A stretch of DNA of 6,555 bases, taken from the NCBI GenBank assembly GCA_007117055.1, contig SKHH01000203.1, positions 1-6,555 on the forward strand. Reading direction: 5' to 3'. Made by a program: the position numbers and the translations under genes. This document shows, in pieces, positions 1 through 6,293 of this stretch; position 1 is the stretch's first letter, and every line of letters begins with the position of its first letter. The DNA comes from Lishizhenia sp. GTDB lineage: Bacteria; Bacteroidota; Bacteroidia; Flavobacteriales_D; Crocinitomicaceae. The notes below the pieces were generated by a model. That model saw nothing but the letters and a program-made list of their open reading frames with translations, had not been told where the DNA came from and did not search any database.

Positions 1-201
1 CTCTAGGTTAGGAGCTCCTCGCAAACTATCCACAGAGCGAATTAAAATTTCTTTAGCAATATTTAAACGTGTATCACGCCCCCATTTTTCATTCATTGAA
101 TTTGAAGCGTCAAATACAAACAAAATGCGCGTAAGTTCTTCTTTTTGGGAAAAACTAACACCAACAATCAATGTAAATAATATGACTAAAAAATGTTTCA
201 A
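1..201 (-). CDS. Secreted von Willebrand factor A domain protein, N-terminal part (cut by window edge)
   Basis: Only the first 67 codons are inside the window. They give a short basic start (K-H), a hydrophobic stretch (FLVILFTLIVGVSFS) and then QKEE, which is a convincing Sec signal peptide with cleavage around residues 18-19. Directly after it comes RILFVFDASNSM, which is the first strand of a von Willebrand A domain with its DxSxS metal site (D31, S33, S35). The segment LRGAPNLE also fits secreted vWA proteins of Bacteroidota. There is no in-frame ATG before the metal site, so I take TTG at 201-199 as the start; ATT at 210-208 is a rarer alternative with GGAG eight bases upstream. An in-frame TAA, which is the stop of the upstream transketolase gene, blocks any earlier start. 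The gene lies 9 bases after that stop and is probably cotranscribed with it. Ligand and role cannot be told from this fragment. Confidence 0.8.
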   Translation of the reverse strand, partial: MKHFLVILFTLIVGVSFSQKEELTRILFVFDASNSMNEKWGRDTRLNIAKEILIRSVDSLRGAPNLE

Positions 202-210
202 ATTTCTAAT

Positions 211-1053
211 TTAGTAATCTCCTAAAGTTTCCTCGAGCTGACTCAAAGCCGCAGCAAGTTGTTCTTCATTTGGAGCAGATCCATGCCATTTGTGCGTGCC
301 CATCATGTAGTCAACGCCTTGTCCCATTTCAGTTTTCATTAAAATCATAATAGGCTTTTGTTGACCAATTAATTGGTGTGCTTTATCAAATGTAGCTATC
401 ATCTTTTCGAAGTTATGTCCGTCCATTTCCAACACTTCCCATCCAAAAGCTTGCCACTTTTGACGAAGATTACCCAAAGACAGCACATCTTCTACATCTC
501 CGTCAATTTGACGACCGTTATAATCAACGGTGGCGATAAGGTTGTCTATTTTTTTAGCAGCAGCATACATCGCCGCTTCCCATATTTGACCTTCTTGTAA
601 TTCACCGTCTCCGTGCAAGGTGTAAACAATGGTATTATCGTCATTTAACTTTTTAGTTTCTGCTGCCCCAATGGCCATCGATAATCCTTGACCTAATGAA
701 CCAGAAGCGGCTCTAACTCCGGGGAGTTTTTTGTCCGTACTAGGGTGTCCTTGAAGGCGTGAGCCAATCTTTCTAAACGTACTAAGTTCCTCTACAGGGA
801 AATATCCACTTCGAGCTAGCACACTATACCAAACAGGAGAAATATGTCCGTTCGACAAGAAAAACAAATCTTCATCTTTTCCATCCATCGTGAAGTTTGA
901 TGGATTGTGACGCATGATTTTATGATACAATAAAGTTAAAAAATCTGTACAGCCTAACGAACCTCCAGGGTGTCCTGATGATACAGCTGCAACCATTCTA
1001 ACTATGTCTCTTCTTGTCTGTGAAGCTAAACGTTCTAGCGTTTTGATTTCCAT
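211..1053 (-). CDS. tkt: Transketolase, N-terminal subunit (ThDP diphosphate-binding half)
   Basis: This 280-residue protein matches the first half of transketolase, which moves two-carbon ketol units between sugar phosphates in the non-oxidative pentose phosphate pathway using thiamine diphosphate. Visible landmarks are SGHPGGSLG (26-34), SNGH (67-70), QGHPS (101-105), SGSLGQGLSMAIGAA (117-131) and the ThDP/Mg motif GDGELQEGQIWEA (148-160), with the metal-binding Asn in DYNGRQIDG (177-185) and KWHG near 255-258. The length is normal for the N-terminal member of a split transketolase; the pyrimidine-binding C-terminal half is a separate polypeptide that must supply the rest of the active site. 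That partner is often the next gene, but here the next gene is a vWA protein and no C-terminal half is present in the window. The start ATG is preceded by an A-rich stretch without a Shine-Dalgarno sequence, as is usual in Bacteroidota, and by a good promoter candidate about 35 bases upstream. Confidence 0.95.
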   Translation of the reverse strand: MEIKTLERLASQTRRDIVRMVAAVSSGHPGGSLGCTDFLTLLYHKIMRHNPSNFTMDGKDEDLFFLSNGHISPVWYSVLARSGYFPVEELSTFRKIGSRLQGHPSTDKKLPGVRAASGSLGQGLSMAIGAAETKKLNDDNTIVYTLHGDGELQEGQIWEAAMYAAAKKIDNLIATVDYNGRQIDGDVEDVLSLGNLRQKWQAFGWEVLEMDGHNFEKMIATFDKAHQLIGQQKPIMILMKTEMGQGVDYMMGTHKWHGSAPNEEQLAAALSQLEETLGDY

Positions 1054-1088
1054 TTTATAGGGTCTTAATGTTTATACTTTTCAAAGCA

Positions 1089-1096
1089 CAAAAATA
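1089..1096 (-). promoter_or_regulatory. Probable -7 promoter element for the transketolase gene
   Basis: On the minus strand these bases read TATTTTTG, an exact match to the Bacteroidota -7 consensus TAnnTTTG. It lies 35 bases before the transketolase ATG, which implies a 5' UTR of about 30 bases. No clean TTG is found at the expected -33 distance; the region there is T-rich only. The match is short and the DNA is AT-rich, so this is a candidate rather than a certainty. Confidence 0.5.
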
Positions 1097-1298
1097 GTGA
1101 ATTAATGATAAAGAAAAGGTGAATTTGTTAAACTAAACATTTAGCTTGGTAACAGTTGCTTTTTAATTTTGAGAAACGGAAAATAAAACGAAGGAAATAG
1201 CCGCTTAGTCTATTTATTGAACTGTCTAGTCGATTTAGCTAACGGTTTTAATGATAATTTGAATGAAGTTTCCTATATTGTCGGTGCTAACTATATGA

Positions 1299-2150
1299 AT
1301 GTTTATGAAAACTCGTAAAACTATTATTTTTACCGGTGGTACCTCTGGCTTAGGTAAATATGCAGTGGAAAAATTACTCGAAAAAGAAGTGGAATTATAT
1401 CTTCTAGCTAGAAATGAGGAACGTTTTGAAGCTTTGCAAAAAGATTTGAAATGCAACCTCAATGTAAACTGTAAAAAGCTACATTTTATTGAGGCAGACT
1501 TAAGTGATTTTTCTTCCATTCTAAAAGCAGTAAATGAAATAAAGAAAAATGTTTCTAAAATTGATTTACTCATTTTAAATGCTGGCTTGTGGGCTTTTGA
1601 ACCTGCAAAATCAAAAGATGGAATTGAACTCACATTTCAGGTAAATGTGCTAGCTAATTATGTTTTGATTGATGAATTGTTGCCATTAATGCACGAGGGT
1701 CAAAATTCAAAAGTGATTGTAACGGCTTCTGCTCTACATCAAGGGACTATTAATTTTAATGACATTGAGTGGAGTAAAAAGCCTGACGGATTTAAAACAT
1801 ATAGACAATCCAAGCTAGCTGTAATTACAATGTTAAAGCGTTTTGCCCGTGTTAACACGCAGAATAATAAAGTGGTTTTTCTTTCGCAACATCCCGGTGT
1901 TGTGGATACAGGATTGTCCAGAGGCGCTAATTGGTTTATAAGGTTATTTTTCCGTTGGTTCGGCTCTTCTTTGGAGAAAGGAGCTCAAACACTATTGTTT
2001 TTGACAGAAAAAAACAATAACGAATTGGAAAACGGAGGTTATTATGCCAACAAAAAACTGAAAAAGGCTAACCCTCAAGTTTCCGAAGATGCTGGTCAAC
2101 AAGAAAAGTTAATTGAACTTTGTAGAAAGTACATTGCTAAACTTGTTTAA
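1299..2150 (+). CDS. Short-chain dehydrogenase/reductase (retinol-dehydrogenase/WWOX-like classical SDR)
   Basis: A complete classical SDR of 283 residues with a Rossmann fold. It carries the nucleotide-binding glycine motif TGGTSGLG (12-19), Arg38 in LLARNEER (a basic residue after strand 2, which favours NADP(H)), the acidic D67 in EADLSD, NAG at 94-96, the helix Asn116, the catalytic Ser144 in VTASAL, YRQSK with Tyr168 and Lys172, and HPGVVDTG (198-205). All four members of the Asn-Ser-Tyr-Lys tetrad are present, so the enzyme should be active. The overall pattern resembles retinol dehydrogenase or WW-domain oxidoreductase-like SDRs, a group in which bacterial substrates cannot be predicted from sequence. 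The start could be the ATG here or the ATG two codons on (MKTRKTII), which is equally good. The gene stands alone: the transketolase gene diverges from it and the cyclase gene converges on it with 3 bases between the stops. I found no convincing promoter in the 245-base upstream spacer. Confidence 0.93.
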   Translation: MFMKTRKTIIFTGGTSGLGKYAVEKLLEKEVELYLLARNEERFEALQKDLKCNLNVNCKKLHFIEADLSDFSSILKAVNEIKKNVSKIDLLILNAGLWAFEPAKSKDGIELTFQVNVLANYVLIDELLPLMHEGQNSKVIVTASALHQGTINFNDIEWSKKPDGFKTYRQSKLAVITMLKRFARVNTQNNKVVFLSQHPGVVDTGLSRGANWFIRLFFRWFGSSLEKGAQTLLFLTEKNNNELENGGYYANKKLKKANPQVSEDAGQQEKLIELCRKYIAKLV

Positions 2151-2153
2151 TCA

Positions 2154-3851
2154 CTAAATTGGTTTCAGTTCCTGTTTTAGCTCATTAATTCGTTTTTCTT
2201 TACCTTTTTGACGAATATTTATTGCGGTTTGCGTATAATACGCATGAGTGTCTTCTAAATAATTTAATTGAAACTCCACCCATTCTTTATCATTCATATG
2301 TTGTCCTAATTCGTCTAGTTCTCTACGTAACTTTTTTGCCAAATGTGAATAATCAACTCTTCCCAAGTAATCATGGTCCGCATCACACATTATTTTTTCA
2401 AGTAGGGTAGAGGGAGTCTCATCTTTAGTAGTAGCTTTAATTATGTTCGAGATTATAGTTATTTGATTTTTACTATAGCCATATTTAGGAAGTTCTTTTT
2501 GTGCTAATCCAATCCCTAAATATTCATTTTCCGATGTGTGAAATAGGTATCCCGAATCGTGAAATAATACGGCTGTTCGAAGAAGTATCAATGATTCTCC
2601 TTTAATACCTTCTAGTTTTGCAAGACGAATGGCCGCCTTTTCTACATCAAGCGTGTGCTTAATATCGTGATAGTACAACTTTTCAGAAAGTCCTGATTTT
2701 AAGCGTGTAAGTATTGATTTTCGCGCATGCTCAAAGTCCATGGGAAGTAGACCACATCGTTTTCTTAAACTACTACCAGCTAATTCCCCTTCGTTGAATA
2801 ATGAAAATTCACTTTTGATGCTATCTAAAAAGTACATGTCCATATAACCGCCGTGTTTGGTTTTTATGTCTCCACGATGGGTGAGGTTAAAATAGGAGTT
2901 AGCACTGCTCGCAACTTGTTCAGTGATGTTTACAGCGTTTGGGGCAGAACGATGCTCTGTGATTGCAGCAGTATTTACTGTATCTCCCCAAACATCAAAA
3001 CTCATTTTTTTATTTCCAATTATTCCTGCAACCAATGGTCCAGCGTGAATCCCTATTCTAATTTCCCAATAGGGCTTTTTTGTAGCTTTTGCAATGTTAG
3101 CCTGATTGATCATATAGTTTTTCATTTCAATTGCAGCTAGGCAAGCTCTGACTTCTGGTTTGGGATAATTATCTGTAATTCCAGCTGTGGCCATGTAGGC
3201 GTCGCCAATAGTTTTGATTTTTTCAAGCTGATACCGATCAACAATCTCATCGAACTTATTAAAATAGGTCTCTAATTTTTTTAATAATTCTAGCGGTTTT
3301 TCTTGTTTTGCGATTTTTGAAAAGGCAATGAAATCAGTAAAAATTACGGTAGCATTTTCCACTTTTTTGGGAGAAAATTTACCGACATTGTTTAAATCAG
3401 ATAGTACTGTTTTTGGGAAAATATTATTTAATAATTGATTGATTCGTAAATCTTTGAAGTACATCGATTTAAATACTTCTATTTTTGCTTTTACTAAATT
3501 AGGATTAAATGGCTTAGAAATGAAATCGATAGCTCCTTTTTTCATTCCTTTGACTAAGTGCGCTCCACTAAAAACATCTTCACTAATCACAATCTTATAG
3601 GCGTGTTTTCCTTTTGGATCTTTGGAAAGTTGTTCAATTAACTGAAAAGTGGGCTTTTCTTCTTTGTTAAGGCTGATAAGTATTAATCCTATTGACTTTT
3701 TTTCGAGTTCTTCAAATAGTTCTTTTTCACTTTTTACAAAAATTAAATTATTTCCATTACCACTTAAAATTATTTGTAATGCGTTACAGTGAAGTTTATT
3801 TTGCTCAAGGATTAATATGTTGATAAATCTTTCCACATGTTGAAGATACAT
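2154..3851 (-). CDS. Three-domain signalling protein: degenerate receiver, class III nucleotide cyclase, HD phosphohydrolase
   Basis: This 565-residue cytosolic protein has three parts. Residues 11-125 resemble a CheY-type receiver: the late Lys113 in FISKPF and Ser90 are kept, but the phospho-acceptor position in GLILISL is Ser60, so ordinary phosphorylation looks impossible. Residues 136-345 are a class III cyclase introduced by a short linker helix (LLNNIFPKTVLSDL). Metal Asp173 (IFTDF) and Asp217 (TIGDAY) are present; Lys213 and Asp286 (FDVWGD) are the pair that selects ATP; Asn293 is present. The catalytic Arg expected four residues after Asn293 reads as Ile297. Residues 375-545 are an HD domain, with His395/His399 (YYHDIKHT), His431-Asp432 (LFHDSGY) and Asp492 (CDADHDYLG). 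The likely reaction is ATP to cAMP, with an HD hydrolase of unknown substrate on the same chain. No membrane segments are seen. The start ATG is preceded by AACCAAAAAA; GTG five codons later is possible. Domain calls are firm; activity is inferred. Confidence 0.88.
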   Translation of the reverse strand: MYLQHVERFINILILEQNKLHCNALQIILSGNGNNLIFVKSEKELFEELEKKSIGLILISLNKEEKPTFQLIEQLSKDPKGKHAYKIVISEDVFSGAHLVKGMKKGAIDFISKPFNPNLVKAKIEVFKSMYFKDLRINQLLNNIFPKTVLSDLNNVGKFSPKKVENATVIFTDFIAFSKIAKQEKPLELLKKLETYFNKFDEIVDRYQLEKIKTIGDAYMATAGITDNYPKPEVRACLAAIEMKNYMINQANIAKATKKPYWEIRIGIHAGPLVAGIIGNKKMSFDVWGDTVNTAAITEHRSAPNAVNITEQVASSANSYFNLTHRGDIKTKHGGYMDMYFLDSIKSEFSLFNEGELAGSSLRKRCGLLPMDFEHARKSILTRLKSGLSEKLYYHDIKHTLDVEKAAIRLAKLEGIKGESLILLRTAVLFHDSGYLFHTSENEYLGIGLAQKELPKYGYSKNQITIISNIIKATTKDETPSTLLEKIMCDADHDYLGRVDYSHLAKKLRRELDELGQHMNDKEWVEFQLNYLEDTHAYYTQTAINIRQKGKEKRINELKQELKPI

Positions 3852-3890
3852 TTTTTTGGTTACTTGTTTAAAAAATCTTGTGATTTATTT

Positions 3891-3898
3891 TACTTTCG
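3891..3898 (+). promoter_or_regulatory. Possible -7 promoter element for the methyltransferase gene
   Basis: The bases TACTTTCG differ from the Bacteroidota -7 consensus TAnnTTTG at one position (C for T). They lie in the divergent region, and the best -33 candidate is TTG at 3864-3866, 24 bases before the element and slightly too far. If the element is used, transcription would begin near 3902-3905. That would put the first ATG of the frame (3837) outside the mRNA and make a start at GTG 3903 or TTG 3921 the only choice. Confidence 0.4.
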
Positions 3899-3902
3899 TT
3901 TT

Positions 3903-4559
3903 GTGAATACGTATTCTAACTTGATAAGTGATTGTATAATTTGTAACGGTTCGACTTCGTTTTTCGGAAAACAACGAGATCGCGTGTTTCGAAGATGTGA
4001 GTCTTGCTTTACTATTTTTTTGAATCCTGCCTATTTCCTGTCGGAATTGGAAGAACAAAAACACTATGAATGCCATGTAAATGATGTCAAAGATAAGGGC
4101 TATAGGGATTTTACAGCCCCGATTTGGAAGGAAATCTTAAAGAATCACCACAAACAGGAAATTGGTCTTGACTTTGGAGCAGGACCTGGACCAGTAATTT
4201 CTGAGGTATTAAGAGAAAACGGTTTCTTGATTGAATTATACGATCCCTTTTTCCATCCAGATGAAAAGGTATTTACAAAGAAGTATGATTTTATTTTTGC
4301 ATCCGAGGTGGCAGAACATTTTCACGATCCTTTGAAAGAATTTATGCGTTTATCCAATTTGCTTAATCCTAATGGTAAGCTCTATGTAATGACACATTTA
4401 TTTGAAAAAAACAACAGAAAAGAATTTGAAAATTGGTACTACATTAAAGATGTGACGCATGTTGTGATTTATCATCCCAACTCATTTTTAGAAATCGCCA
4501 AGTCTTGCGGTTTTTCTAAATTCCAAATAAAAGATCGACTGATTACATTAATAAAGTAA
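3903..4559 (+). CDS. Class I SAM-dependent methyltransferase with N-terminal four-cysteine zinc knuckle
   Basis: The frame is open from ATG 3837, but the first 22 residues from there are hydrophobic and unlike the family, and that ATG lies inside the divergent cyclase gene. I therefore take GTG 3903, giving 218 residues; TTG 3921 (starting LISDCIIC) is also possible. Counting from GTG, Cys11, Cys14, Cys32 and Cys35 form two CxxC pairs, a probable zinc knuckle seen in many methyltransferases of this type. A Rossmann methyltransferase domain follows: motif I LDFGAGPGP (about 89-97), an acidic residue after strand 2 in LIELYDP (D114), and the segment DFIFASEVAEHFHDP (129-143). The conserved tail WYYIKDVTHVVIYHPNSF (178-195) is typical of Methyltransf_23-like enzymes. 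The SAM site looks intact; the substrate is not predictable. It is divergent from the cyclase gene and convergent with pyrB, so it is probably monocistronic. Confidence 0.85.
   Translation: MNTYSNLISDCIICNGSTSFFGKQRDRVFRRCESCFTIFLNPAYFLSELEEQKHYECHVNDVKDKGYRDFTAPIWKEILKNHHKQEIGLDFGAGPGPVISEVLRENGFLIELYDPFFHPDEKVFTKKYDFIFASEVAEHFHDPLKEFMRLSNLLNPNGKLYVMTHLFEKNNRKEFENWYYIKDVTHVVIYHPNSFLEIAKSCGFSKFQIKDRLITLIK
3905..3916. repeat. Perfect 12-base palindrome at the cyclase/methyltransferase divergent region
   Basis: GAATACGTATTC is its own reverse complement. It overlaps the predicted transcription start and first codons of the methyltransferase gene and sits about 55 bases before the cyclase ATG. 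A position between divergent genes suits an operator. However, one or two 12-base palindromes are expected by chance in a window of this size, so its importance rests on position only. Confidence 0.25.
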
Positions 4560-4599
4560 CCCCTCTAAATCATCATACTTCCTCATTAAACCCTAACGT

Positions 4600-5541
4600 C
4601 TAACCCCGCTCAACCTTAGCTGCTAATAAGTAAATTACAGCCATTCTAACTGCTACTCCGTTCTCTACTTGTTGAAGTATGATAGATTGCTTACTATCGG
4701 CAACATCGCTGGTAATTTCCACTCCTCTGTTAATTGGACCGGGATGCATCACTACAATTTCTTTGGATAAGCTGTCAAGTATTTCTTTATTTAGTCCGAA
4801 AAGCATACTGTATTCTCGTAGAGAAGGGAAAAACTGAATATCTTGTCTTTCTAATTGGATACGCAACATATTTGCTACATCACACCATTCTAGTGCTTTT
4901 CTAAGATTGTGTTCAACTTTTACACCTAATTCATGTATGTATTTTGGAATTAAAGTAGTTGGTCCACACACCATGACTTCTGCACCCAGTTTTTGAAGTG
5001 CATAAATGTTAGAAAGCGCTACGCGTGAGTGTAAAATATCCCCAACGATAACCACTTTTTTGCCTTCCACTGTGCCCAATTTCTCACGAATTGAATAAGC
5101 ATCTAATAAAGCCTGAGTTGGATGTTCATGGGTTCCATCTCCGGCATTGATAACTTTCGCAGGAATGCGTTCGGATAAGAATTTAGCCGCACCCGGATTT
5201 GGGTGACGCATAACAACCATGTCCACTTTCATCGACAAAATGTTATTCACTGTGTCGACCAAGGTTTCTCCTTTTTTTACCGAGCTACTCGCAGCACTGA
5301 AATTAACTACATCTGCCGAAAGGCGCTTTTCAGCAAGTTCAAAAGAGAGTCGTGTTCGTGTTGAGTTTTCAAAAAATAAATTAGCAATGGTAATATCTCG
5401 AAGTGAAGGCACTTTTTTTATGGGACGATTGATAACTGCTTTGAAGCTATCAGCTGTAGTGAAAATAGTTTCAATATCTTGTCTTGTAAGGTCTCTGATA
5501 CCTGTTAAATGGTCTACACTTAAATTATCCATGGTTGTCAT
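4600..5541 (-). CDS. pyrB: Aspartate carbamoyltransferase catalytic subunit
   Basis: PyrB joins carbamoyl phosphate to L-aspartate to make N-carbamoyl-aspartate, the first committed step of de novo pyrimidine synthesis. The 313 residues are normal length for the catalytic chain. Signature sites are all present: FFENSTRTRLSFE with the carbamoyl-phosphate loop STRTR (60-64), the mobile loop SSSVKKGET (85-93), MRHPNPGAA with Arg112, HEHPTQ (138-143), VGDILHSR (166-173), the Arg-rich aspartate-binding segment MLRIQLERQ (225-233) and HPGPINRG (266-273). The start is uncertain by three codons: MTTM has ATGs at 5541 and 5532, and homologues tend to begin only a few residues before LSVDHL, so the inner ATG is quite possible. 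It overlaps the end of pyrR by 17 bases (8 for the inner ATG), so translation is probably coupled. No regulatory chain gene (pyrI) is in the window. Confidence 0.97.
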   Translation of the reverse strand: MTTMDNLSVDHLTGIRDLTRQDIETIFTTADSFKAVINRPIKKVPSLRDITIANLFFENSTRTRLSFELAEKRLSADVVNFSAASSSVKKGETLVDTVNNILSMKVDMVVMRHPNPGAAKFLSERIPAKVINAGDGTHEHPTQALLDAYSIREKLGTVEGKKVVIVGDILHSRVALSNIYALQKLGAEVMVCGPTTLIPKYIHELGVKVEHNLRKALEWCDVANMLRIQLERQDIQFFPSLREYSMLFGLNKEILDSLSKEIVVMHPGPINRGVEITSDVADSKQSIILQQVENGVAVRMAVIYLLAAKVERG

Positions 5542-6076
5542 TCGGTGTAAATAATATTACTTGATCTTTTCCATCTGTCTCTTTCCACTCGATAGTTACA
5601 CGCTCCGAAATAAGCGTATCCACCGCTTTTCCGATGTAATCCGCTTGAATGGGTAAATGTCTTTTAAAACGGCGATCAATTAGCGTTAATAATTCAACTT
5701 TTTGAGGCCTACCATAAGCCAATAATGCATCTAGTCCTGACCGAATCGTTCGACCTGTGTAGAGCACGTCATCTACCAAGACTACTTTTTTATTTTCAAT
5801 AACGAAATCAATATTTGTTGCACTTGGAATGATTGGAGTTTCTCTACGACGAAAGTCATCCCTGTAAAATGTAATATCAAGGTTTCCACATGTAATCGAA
5901 TGATTGAGCTTTTGTTCCAGCGTTTTTTTTAATCGGTTTACCACGTGAATTCCCCTTGGCTGCAAGCCAATTATTACGCTATCAGAAAAGTTATTGTGGT
6001 TTTCAATTAACTGATGACAAAGTCGATGAAGCGTTAACTCCACTTGCTTTTCGTTTAAAATGACTTGCTTTTCCAT
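5525..6076 (-). CDS. pyrR: PyrR: bifunctional pyrimidine operon regulator / uracil phosphoribosyltransferase
   Basis: The 183-residue protein is a type I phosphoribosyltransferase of the PyrR family. Counting from the ATG, it has GLQPRG (37-42), LDITFYRDD (66-74), the PRPP-binding loop VVLVDDVLYTGRTI (98-111) with its acidic pair D102-D103, LIDRRFKRHLPIQADYIGK (132-150) and ERV (158-160), all typical of PyrR. In Gram-positive bacteria PyrR binds pyr mRNA in the presence of UMP and causes attenuation, and it can also convert uracil plus PRPP into UMP. In this lineage the RNA-binding role is not established. It is the first gene of an overlapping pair with pyrB, so a role in pyrimidine supply is secure. 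I choose ATG 6076 over the adjacent GTG 6079 because an exact -7 promoter element ends 5 bases before the ATG, leaving little or no leader. Confidence 0.93.
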   Translation of the reverse strand: MEKQVILNEKQVELTLHRLCHQLIENHNNFSDSVIIGLQPRGIHVVNRLKKTLEQKLNHSITCGNLDITFYRDDFRRRETPIIPSATNIDFVIENKKVVLVDDVLYTGRTIRSGLDALLAYGRPQKVELLTLIDRRFKRHLPIQADYIGKAVDTLISERVTIEWKETDGKDQVILFTPNDNHG

Positions 6077-6081
6077 CACCG

Positions 6082-6089
6082 CAAAGATA
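6082..6089 (-). promoter_or_regulatory. Strong -7 promoter element abutting the pyrR start codon
   Basis: The minus strand reads TATCTTTG here, an exact TAnnTTTG match followed by C, and only 5 bases separate it from the pyrR ATG. Transcription in this phylum begins a few bases after this element, so the mRNA would begin at or next to the start codon. At the -33 distance there is TTA rather than TTG (about 17 bases upstream), so the upstream half is weak. Confidence 0.55.
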
Positions 6090-6190
6090 GTTTTTGTAGC
6101 GGAAATTAAGATTTTATTTGGTTATTTTTTTCTCGGTTGTTTTATCACCTGAAAAGCAACTCTTCTTATTCTAAATAACAATACGAAAAC

Positions 6191-6204
6191 AAAAAGCGCT
6201 TTTT
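6191..6204. repeat. Perfect 14-base palindrome AAAAAGCGCTTTTT
   Basis: The sequence is identical on both strands and lies about 115 bases before the pyrR start, downstream of the outer promoter-like site. As RNA it would form only a weak A-U stem around GCGC, so it is more plausible as a DNA-protein site than as a terminator. In AT-rich DNA such runs arise by chance fairly easily. Confidence 0.3.
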
Positions 6205-6223
6205 ACAGTAAAATTTTTTTGAA

Positions 6224-6233
6224 GTCAATTGAC
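6224..6233. repeat. Perfect 10-base palindrome GTCAATTGAC
   Basis: A second self-complementary site, 19 bases from the 14-base palindrome and also between the outer promoter-like site and pyrR. Ten-base palindromes are common by chance; it is listed because the two cluster in the only regulatory space of the pyr operon. Confidence 0.2.
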
Positions 6234-6293
6234 CATCTTATACCATTAGTTTCCTTCCTTATCTAAAATAGTAGAAATTTTTACACTACATGA

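Noticed and set aside
373..600. Open frame of 75 codons on the plus strand
   Set aside because: It lies wholly inside the transketolase gene on the other strand, has no recognisable motif and has the composition expected of an antisense frame.
1126..1155. Near-palindrome around CTAAACATTTAG flanked by GTTA and TAAC in the transketolase/SDR spacer
   Set aside because: The stem is only 5 bases with a 2-base centre and mismatches outside it; it is too weak in AT-rich DNA to call a hairpin or operator.
1250..1290. Promoter-like sequences for the SDR gene (ATAATTTG and TATATTG)
   Set aside because: Both miss the TAnnTTTG pattern by one base in length, and neither has a TTG at the proper distance upstream.
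1235..1633. Open frame of 132 codons on the minus strand over the start of the SDR gene
   Set aside because: The SDR frame has all catalytic motifs. The opposite frame is rich in Phe, Ser and Lys, shows no domain and starts inside the SDR gene.
2222..3140. Two open frames (62 and 95 codons) on the plus strand within the cyclase gene
   Set aside because: Both are antisense to the cyclase and HD domains and carry no family motifs.
3885..4076. Open frame of 63 codons on the minus strand
   Set aside because: It is antisense to the cysteine-knuckle part of the methyltransferase, and no start context or motif supports it.
4560..4599. Terminator between the convergent methyltransferase and pyrB genes
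   Set aside because: The 40-base gap has no stem-loop with a T-run on either strand that I can see.
5219..5554. Open frame of 111 codons on the plus strand
   Set aside because: It is antisense to the highly conserved N-terminal half of PyrB; the Ser- and Val-rich translation matches no family.
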